A DNA stretch of 34,697 nt from Pleurotus djamor (lineage: Eukaryota > Basidiomycota > Agaricomycetes > Agaricales > Pleurotaceae), in assembly GCA_029747585.1 (NCBI GenBank), contig JAPEVF010000485.1:1-34697 (forward strand), written 5' to 3'. Shown here piece by piece: positions 27,775-34,697 of this stretch (its first letter is position 1; every line of letters starts with the position of its first letter). The translations under genes were made by a program, and so were the position numbers. A model generated the notes under the pieces. The model ran no database searches. It was not told the origin of the DNA and worked only from the letters and a program-made list of their open reading frames with translations.

Positions 27775-28789
27775 ATGTCTAATCACGGTTCCCCGACTTC
27801 AGATCGCCCACATCTTCCCCCGTTGCCTCGCTCAGCGTCGAATCCTAAGCCCAAAGGCATTCTCAAGAATGCTCCACAGGCTCATGGCGCTATCGGCCAA
27901 CAGTGTGTTGGAGGTTCTGCATTGCTAAACTATTGATACTGAAGGTCCTCAAAGTAGCTTGCAATGGGACGAAGAGAACTTGGCATTGACAGAGATACAG
28001 AAAGATAGCTTGATGAAGATCACGGAACCTAAGACACCATATGTAAGATACAATGCGGAACTTGATGAAGTCGAGGGTGGTAAGCAAGCTCAACAAGACC
28101 TGAAATATCTGCTACAATGACATTGATTGCAGATATTCCTGGCTTTGATCTGAACGGTTCATCGACAGGACCTTCGGAGCAAGAGCTATCTACTTCGCCA
28201 GTGACAAGTCCTGTTGGATCATCAGCGCTTTTCGGAGAGACCAGGACAGATCCTTCTGGAGGCAACTCTGGACCCTCATCTCGTCGTACTTCGATATCAA
28301 GTGCTGGAGGCCGACGTTCGAGTAGTCAGACATCAAGCCGCAGCACAAGTTTCAACTTGCCTAGTGAAGCACGATCACAAATTCGCGCTATCAATAAGGA
28401 TGACGGAAACGAGCCGGNCAGAAGAAGTCGGAGAAGACGAGGAAATGGATGAAGAGAGTGAGTAGCTCCCCTCATCTTGTTGTGTGGGTAGTATTGACGA
28501 CAGTCACGACGGCACATAGCCGCTGCCAAACACGCGGCTTTCGTGAGAGCCAGAGGCAGGCATTACTCGAATGAAGCAGAGGCAATGAAGGTGAGTACGC
28601 TTTGACTATGCTATTTTCACATCCAACCCGCTTTTCCAGCGTGCTGCAGAGCTCATGGACGAAGAAGACGCGGATTCTGAGGATCGTGAAGGTGGTGATG
28701 ATGGTGACGATGTTCCCATGAACGATGCAGAGATTCCTCCAGTACCGAAGATCAATGGAAAGCATGCCGAGCGCGGTCGACGACCTTGA
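27775..28789 (+). CDS. GLC8: Protein phosphatase 1 regulator, inhibitor-2/Glc8 family
   Basis: Five exons: 27775-27902, 27955-28079, 28133-28457, 28520-28590 and 28640-28789, giving 265 residues with the N at 28418 treated as surplus. All the inhibitor-2 landmarks are in order: KGILKNAP near the N-terminus, which contacts PP1; [35 protein letters not shown]; and [19 protein letters not shown], the helix whose HYxE enters the PP1 active site. A long Ser/Thr-rich spacer lies between DIPGFDL and the HY motif. The C-terminus is acidic. In yeast Glc8 activates PP1 after phosphorylation, and that role is inferred here. The exon 2 donor could be 4 nt earlier or as given; the later site (GTAAGC) is stronger and adds one Gly. 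Confidence 0.9.
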
Positions 28790-28959
28790 AGCGGACTTGG
28801 TTTTCTGATTTATGCATTCGATAAATCTTTCTGACATTTTCTTCCTTCATTATGTGCGATAATGTGTCTCCTTACTACTTCCCATGTAATGATTTGACTC
28901 CAATGCTTTTTGAGCGACGATAGCCCGAAGCCTTACTATAGGAGAAGCCCCTAACCACA

Positions 28960-28965
28960 TATAAG
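28960..28965 (+). promoter_or_regulatory. TATA-like box of the first Kre9/Knh1-like gene
   Basis: TATAAG within ACATATAAGAAC lies 104 bp before the ATG at 29064. Confidence 0.45.
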
Positions 28966-29063
28966 AACGAATTTACCATCTCAAACGTACCTCGCCATCT
29001 TAGTCCGCTACTTCAATCAAGGAACTCGCCCTCTCTTCACACGCCTTTACTACCCGAGTAAAG

Positions 29064-29641
29064 ATGTTTTCCAAAGTTATCCTCACCTTCGCCCTCACCG
29101 CCATCTCTTTCGCCTACCAAATCACCTCGCCCGACGGAGAAAAAGGATGGACAGACCAAGGCTGCCAGAAGGTCAAATGGAATCGCTCCAAAACAGACCC
29201 CCAGACCTTCTCCATGTTCTTGTCCAACCAAGTACGTGATTCCGCCCGTGTTTGACTTATTACCTGCTCTTGCTGATGGTAAATTCAATAGCGCACCGGC
29301 TATAAACTGGAATTGGCTTCAGTTGTTGATGGATCCAAAGGCGAGATGTCGGTTTGTCCGCCTAGTGGGAGCTGGCCCGCGGGCGCGAACTATAGGATCA
29401 ACTTCGCGCAAGACGCCCAGCACGAAAGCACTCTCCGTGCCCAGTCGAATGAATTCACCATAGAGCCCACTGAGCCCACTTCTCCTTCGTTCGTGAAATT
29501 CATGTCATGCCAACACGCTTGCTTACATCCTTCTATTTAGAGCTGGCTCCGATGAATTCCACCCTCTCTAACTCGAAGTCCGCACACCGTTGGTCGTTGC
29601 TGAGCTCGATGTTCGCGTTTGTGTTTGTGGTTATGGCTTAG
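29064..29641 (+). CDS. Kre9/Knh1-like Ser/Thr-rich GPI-anchored cell-surface protein, copy 1
   Basis: Exons 29064-29231, 29292-29492 and 29543-29641 give 155 residues. There is a signal peptide (MFSKVILTFALTAISFA), then YQITSP, a GWTDQG block, VKWNR, a variable core and NFAQDAQHESTLRAQSNEFTI, the usual order of the small fungal Kre9/Knh1-type domain. A hydrophobic tail (SMFAFVFVVMA) at the C-terminus fits a GPI-attachment signal. The last acceptor is uncertain: I used TTTAGAG at 29542, because the more obvious TTTAG two bases earlier does not fit the phase. Role in wall beta-glucan organisation is inferred from the family. Confidence 0.8.
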
Positions 29642-30147
29642 CATTCCTTCGGTTCAGAGTCTTGTGTAACAATATATCCCTGTTTAATTATCATATATCA
29701 TACCTTCGAGGCAATCCTTTAACGACTCCGCAAGAATCAGAGCCCCGTCACGGAGCTGAAGGCTCCCACCTGCTGTGCTCAATCGTATCAGTTAAGTCTT
29801 CGAAAGATACGCTTGCGCACTCACGTTTCCATACCATCAGACGACACGCCTGATAGTAAAGCAAAGACTGTCAGGCTAAGCAGACGCTATGGTGCCTTAA
29901 GCAAGGCTGAGCTCATGATGATACTCTGCAGTTGCTCGGTTGCTCTAGAGCATGGAATGTCTTTGTGACTCGGACGTTCGCCGCGCCCACTGTGGCTCGC
30001 GGTCTTTCAAAAGGTAGCTTTAGGAGGCACCCCTGATCGTCCCAACTTAAAAACGGCGTTGCTGGTGTCGAACGCACTTCATACCTTGACTCTTTCCCCC
30101 GTTCGACACCTTCAATATACTCCCGCCTTGTATCAGAAAGCACAAAC
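29642..30147. other. Intergenic region between the two Kre9/Knh1-like genes
   Basis: I see no gene or clear element. There is no good TATA match upstream of the second copy. Confidence 0.5.
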
Positions 30148-30792
30148 ATGCTTCCCCAAGTCTTCTTGACCCTCGCCTTTGCTGCGCTTTCTCTCGCCTA
30201 TCATATCGTCTCCCCCAACTCTCAGAACGGATGGACCAACCAAGGATGCCAAGACGTCAAATGGGAGCGAGTGAAGACGGATGCAGCGGTATTCGATGCC
30301 GTTTTGAAGAACGTGGTATGTGATATATAGAGAAACTCTTCGTTTCGCATTCTTCATGCTAACGCCTTTGGTAGGAGACGGGTGAAACGAAGGTGATCGC
30401 CACGTCTGTTGATGGAAGCTTGGGCAAAAAGTGCATACCCTCTCCCGATGGAGGATGGCCAAAAGGCGACCAATTCGAGCTCAGCTTTGTCAGAGATGCC
30501 CAACACCAGGATCACATCTACGCTCAGTCCGAAGAGTTCAAGATTTATGAGTCGCCCACCTCCCCTGGACAAATGGGCATGGATCCTGGTCCTGAGTACG
30601 TAGTCTTTTGCCTAGACACTCACTCATACCTTATGCTGGTCCCGTAGCGCTGCCTTCAGCATGAAATCGAAACCTTCCTTACTAGCGGCAAACCCCCCCG
30701 AAACGGGTACCAACGCCGCCCCGCCCGTCCTCAAATTCAGCGTTGGTGCCGTCGGTTTCTTGTTAGGCGTGTGGGCCGTTGTGATTGCTTAA
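30148..30792 (+). CDS. Kre9/Knh1-like GPI-anchored cell-surface protein, copy 2
   Basis: Exons 30148-30315, 30375-30595 and 30648-30792 give 177 residues. The first exon has exactly the same length as in copy 1 (56 codons) and the same layout: signal peptide, YHIVSP, NGWTNQGCQDVKWERVKTD. The second exon carries SVDGSLGKKC, PKGDQFELSFV and DAQHQDHIYAQSEEFKI. The tail FSVGAVGFLLGVWAVVIA is a typical GPI-signal-like hydrophobic end. Copies 1 and 2 have diverged considerably, so the tandem duplication is old. Cell-wall or membrane surface location is inferred. Confidence 0.88.
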
Positions 30793-31110
30793 TTCCTTCA
30801 TAATTATTCTTAACTGTTAGTCGAGCATTGGGTGTGGTTTTGGCATATTATACCTGTAATTCTCAAACTACTGTCAACCTTGAAATTGACTGAACGTGGT
30901 TCTCTATTGAACGTTAAAGGGGGAGAGGAGCTGGCCCTGAGGGCTACTAGTAGGATTCTATAGTTACACCCGCCGCGGCGTTTCGGATACTTTGTCTCCA
31001 GACTGAGTCATCAGAGGGTGATGTTATGAGGAGAGAATCTGCTTGTATTCAGACAGCCTTAATCTATTGGTGATTGAGCAATATGCAGACGATGATGGGA
31101 CGAGACATGC
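30793..31110. other. Convergent intergenic region
   Basis: This is the 3' space shared by the plus-strand Kre9-like gene and the minus-strand MTD1. I see nothing else in it. Confidence 0.5.
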
Positions 31111-32476
31111 TTACAAGTTCCGCAGTAACATCATAATGGTCACTTTTCCGACAGCGGGAAGGTACATGGATGCCTTTAAATAGGAGAATGAACAAAATAT
31201 AGTTAATTGGTGATTGAACGAGCTTTGTACCTTTTCACGAACGTTAGCTTCGAAGTTCTTCTCAGCGCTGACGTTCACACAGATGCAGCCAGGCTTCAGG
31301 GAAGTGGTTTTGACTTTGTACGACACATTTGGCACGGCTGAAATGACCACGTCAGACTGAGCGAGACAGTCCTCCAATGTCAACGAAGTAGGATGGACAA
31401 CATGATGCGGATGATACCGCTGAGTAGAAGACGAGGGTCGCTTGGTGTACTCCTGTACATGATGTAAGTGATTTAGTGTCCATGATATGCAAGGTGGATG
31501 GCTGACTTGGATCGAATCTATATCTACTGAGAACACTCTGGCACCGTCATTGGACAATAGCGCAGCCAAAGGCCGACCGACGACTTCAGATCTATTAATC
31601 ACCGTAACGGTTTTTCCGTATGCACGATCGCCGTACGGAAGAATCGTGTTGTAGACGCCGACATGCTCCAGGCACTTGACAATCGCAAGTGGGGTACAAG
31701 GCAAGATGGATTTCACCGTCCCAGGTGGAGGTGTCTCGGTATTGACCTCAACGGCAGCCGATGTCGCCGGAGAAGCAGAGTTGAGTGACTTTGGTTCTAT
31801 GAAGCGGATACTATCGGTGATCCAGTGAGTAAAAATCTCGGAATTGAGGAAGGGTTTCGTACTTATGATAAAGATTATAGTGGAACTTGAAATTGAGGCC
31901 TTCAACGTCTTTGAAGGGTGATACAATCTCAGATTCGGGTTAGATGTGGGTGATCTTATTCGCTAGCAAAGTTGTAGTACCTGCTGCAAGTAATGGTCCT
32001 AATAAACCAGGGGGATATGATCGTATCAGCCGACATAGGTCGAGTCTATGATCCCCCACAAACCTGCTGTGCGCCAAAAATAGGATAGTACACCTGCATA
32101 TACCGGGTGTCAAGACGATCCGGGAAGTAAGCCAAGCCTTGCATACCATGATTCCGTCCACGGTATCATCTTCATTTGCTTCGATGATGGCTTCTTCAAC
32201 TCCTTCCCCTTCCCCTTTCGCTGCACCGTTCTCACCGTCTTCGGCCGCCCCTGTCTTCTTCAACACGAACTCAAACCCGAGATTCTCGCATTGTTTGCGA
32301 GTGAAGTCAGCATAAAACTTGCTTGGTGCGGACGACGTAGCGAGAATGCCAACAAGCTTGGGCTTTCGGTCACATCTTTGCAGGGCTGACTGGATTTCGG
32401 CCTGGAAGGCGGACGCGATGGGATCCGCTTTGATTAGAAGTCCCTTCCTTGGCTGGGGTTCAGATTGAACATCCAT
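31111..32476 (-). CDS. MTD1: Methylenetetrahydrofolate dehydrogenase (NAD+), cytosolic Mtd1 type
   Basis: Seven exons on the minus strand: 32476-32147, 32093-32064, 31998-31981, 31927-31863, 31810-31507, 31452-31231 and 31173-31111, giving 343 residues, slightly longer than yeast Mtd1. The order is diagnostic: GILATSSAPSKFYADFTRKQ, VYYPIFGAQQ, DHYLQQ, SPFKDVEGLNFKFHYNLYH, KSILPCTPLAIVKCLEHVGV, the dinucleotide-binding INRSEVVGRPLAALL, then SDVVISAVPN and YLPAVGKVTIMMLLRNL. The enzyme oxidises 5,10-methylene-THF to 5,10-methenyl-THF with NAD+, supplying one-carbon units for purine synthesis. An acidic insert (GENGAAKGEGEGVEEA) interrupts the N-terminal domain. Exon 3 is only 18 nt (DHYLQQ). 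The exon 4 acceptor is CTGAG. Confidence 0.93.
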
Positions 32477-32843
32477 TGGTGACCGAGGCGTTTACAAGCA
32501 AAGGATTCTGTGCTTGGAAAAGTTTTGCCAGGATAGGGGTCAATCGCACGCCGTTCCTAGACCCTGAAGTTGAACCTAAACTTTTTGTGAGTAGTTGTAC
32601 GTCCACCGTGTTCGAATCGGATGTCCGTTGAATGGCAGGTCTCACGAGCAAGGCACTCCTGCCGCTTTTGTGGGCAACCGGAAGCTGTTTTCAGAATAGC
32701 ATCATGCCGTCAGTTTGCTTTTGGTTTAGCAGAATAGGTGAGTCAGCGCAGTGACTGCTCCAAAGGCCCCGAACGATGTTTTTAACTGAATGGCGAGCCT
32801 GTAGTACTCCAGAACCCCCTTTATTTCCGACCACCCCGCCGGG
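32477..32843. other. Divergent promoter region of MTD1 and the F-box-like gene
   Basis: About 370 bp lie between two divergent start codons. I see no gene and no clear TATA box on either side. Confidence 0.5.
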
Positions 32844-34541
32844 ATGCGACTTCTTGGCCTTCCTGACGAAGTGATCCATAGCATCCTGACAGAAACGAGC
32901 GGTCAAGATGTCGCTCGCTGTTTGCAGGTAAATCCCCGCGCTGATCACTTAATAGCACCATTTCACTCGAGTGCCTTATTTAGACTTGCCGCCGGCTCAG
33001 AGACTTGGTTGAGCGATCAAGTGCACTTCGTTACCTCGTCGAATTGTTTGCAAGCTCAATGGAAGATGTGCCTCGCCACAAATCACTTCAGAAGGTTCGA
33101 CTCAAGAGACTCGTTGATAGTGAGAAGGCATGGGTTTCTCCGAGCCTGAGTTCAGTTGGGGAATATCCTTTCCAAGATGCCGAAGATTGGGTTATTACCA
33201 GCGATCTCTTGGTTATCATCAACGACGCAAACTATCAGGAACTAACTTTCCAAACACTCTCCTCAGTCCATGCTGGGAGGCTTCCCGATAGATGGTCTAT
33301 CAGCCTCCCAGCGCCTTCTGAATCGTTTGTCGCGGACCCATATCAAAACCTATTGGCCGCCGTTACGTTTTCACCTACTTTGTGAGTCACAGCAGCCATC
33401 TCCACACTCACCTCTTGATTGTGAACATCATCAGTGGCCGATCATATATGCTAGCTTTGTACACACTTACTGAAGGAAAACCACACCCATTGGCCTATTC
33501 TACTGGTCTCATCCCATTTGTCGCACCCGAAGAAGAAGGAAATGAAGTGTCTATCCGGCTGCGAATACATGGCGACATTGTGGCTCTCATGGAAGATCAT
33601 TTGTCAACTACACTGTTCATTATAAATTGGAAAACAGGCGAGGAGCTCCATGTGAGTCATCAAAATTTCGAACGTCCTCCTGCTCTACTCATATCCCTGG
33701 ACAGTGTTGCGAATTTGTAGATGGCTCTGATGAACTCCTGTCTTTCGCCTTCTTGGACGATGATTATGCCCTTGTTCTTGCAATGTCTGCTGCCGGCGGG
33801 CTTGCGTTGCGCCTGTGCCGTTTTCGAGGGAATAGGGCTATACTCTGCATCTTCCGTTTCCCAGACGATAGAAGATGCTCACGGGACCCTCCGTTTGGCC
33901 CGCACGCTTTGAATTCGGGGGCTATATCACCTCACGCGTATGCCCTACACAATACTGCATTTCTCCCGGTTCGCCGGGACGTTCTGGTGTCAATACATCA
34001 TCAACCGTACGGTCACGATTCCGCCGCCGATAGCTCGTATACGCTGGTTCATAGCTCATTGTTGATGCAATGGGCATTGAGAGTTGAAGAATCTCCTTCC
34101 GCTCCCAAACCTAGAACTATCCTCCCAGAGGAATGGATCTCCCACACTCAGGTCGTCAAGTCGCCTTCTTTAGCCATACACGGGTTGAAGGCCTTATCTC
34201 TCGATGCTGACGGTCTCCAACTTTTCGACTTCAATTCTCGGTCGCTACGGAGGGAATTATGTGGTCTCAGACAAATCCCACAAATCGAAAACACCCGTCC
34301 AGAATCCCTCTCACCGTCCCCAAGAAGCCAGTCCCTGGTACCATTTCGCCGAACTGCAGTCCGATCAACAATCAGTTATATACAAGATGAAACGGAGATT
34401 ACCTTTACCGAGGGAGCTCTCACGTTTCAGTCGGTAAGCCTCTAGCTTCTCTGGTGATTTCTCCTCACCCACTCCTTCCAGCATTCAGACCATCAACTTA
34501 CATTCTCTGTATATAAATTCGAAATCAATCCAGCGGGGTGA
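32844..34541 (+). CDS. F-box-like protein
   Basis: Exons 32844-32927, 32984-33381, 33435-33651, 33705-34433 and 34482-34541 give about 495 residues. The N-terminus LLGLPDEVIHSILTE, then DVARCLQ spliced to TCRRLRDLVERSSALRYLVE, is a standard fungal F-box. An F-box docks on Skp1, so this is a putative SCF substrate-recognition subunit. The rest (for example GDIVALMEDHLSTTLFIINW) resembles the beta-propeller-like body of many basidiomycete F-box proteins, with no recognised repeat. The 3' end is uncertain. The stop used here is TGA at 34539-34541, but a GTGATG in the same place could be a donor leading to further exons beyond the window. The target is unknown. Confidence 0.75.
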
Positions 34542-34697
34542 TGTTCCCGGGCATATACTTCACTCTTTCGACCATCGGCGCGTTGATCCGAGACGTATCA
34601 GTTCGCGGACACTTCCAAACTCAGAACGAATCGTTTGCGGTCGTTGAGGGGCCATTTAAAGCGAGTAAGGATGATCACCGGTTCGAGAGGTAATCAT

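Noticed and set aside
34542..34697. Further exon of the F-box-like gene or a new gene
   Set aside because: The sequence is too short at the window edge and no splice pair could be confirmed.

Overview
The window looks like nuclear DNA of an agaricomycete-type basidiomycete. Its genes are dense and cut by many short introns, mostly about 45-65 nt, with GT/AG ends and CTNA-type branch sites. The protein families fit this too: fungal A1 aspartic proteases, a YOR1-like ABCC pump, a yeast-type Mtd1 and Kre9/Knh1-like wall proteins. I built all exon models by hand, joining phase-compatible splice sites and checking them between paralogs. I see no tRNA, rRNA, CRISPR, virus or complete transposon.

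Layout. 1-703 is the 3' part of a peroxisomal-type enoyl-CoA hydratase/isomerase. 1578-19003 is an accessory cluster, all on the plus strand. It holds four secreted A1 aspartic protease paralogs (AP1 1578-4055, AP2 11394-13321, AP3 14252-16486, AP4 17150-19003). Between AP1 and AP2 sits a tandem pair of unrecognised membrane-protein paralogs (TM-A 4479-7230, TM-B 7850-10572). 19966-25560 is a 26-exon YOR1-like ABCC transporter. 25799-27643 (minus) is an unrecognised, probably nuclear, acidic protein, divergent from a Glc8/inhibitor-2 protein phosphatase regulator at 27775-28789. Two tandem Kre9/Knh1-like, probably GPI-anchored wall proteins follow (29064-29641 and 30148-30792). An NAD-type methylenetetrahydrofolate dehydrogenase (MTD1) lies at 31111-32476 (minus). 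An F-box-like protein runs from 32844 to about 34541.

How they may work together. The cluster combines secreted proteolysis with an uncharacterised surface protein that has a roughly 400-residue loop, next to a drug-type efflux pump. All four AP genes have a TATA-like box 167-175 bp upstream of the ATG followed by a pyrimidine-rich leader, so they may be co-regulated. AP3 and AP4 are canonical enzymes. AP1 and AP2 are divergent: AP1 has DTA in place of the first D-T/S-G and no recognisable flap, and AP2 has YLTG in place of YGTG. AP1 also carries three near-identical, phase-symmetric 75-nt exons in tandem. TM-A and TM-B use GC-AG introns at several sites. The rest of the window is ordinary housekeeping. 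Six N bases occur; four of them behave as single surplus bases that break otherwise intact frames.
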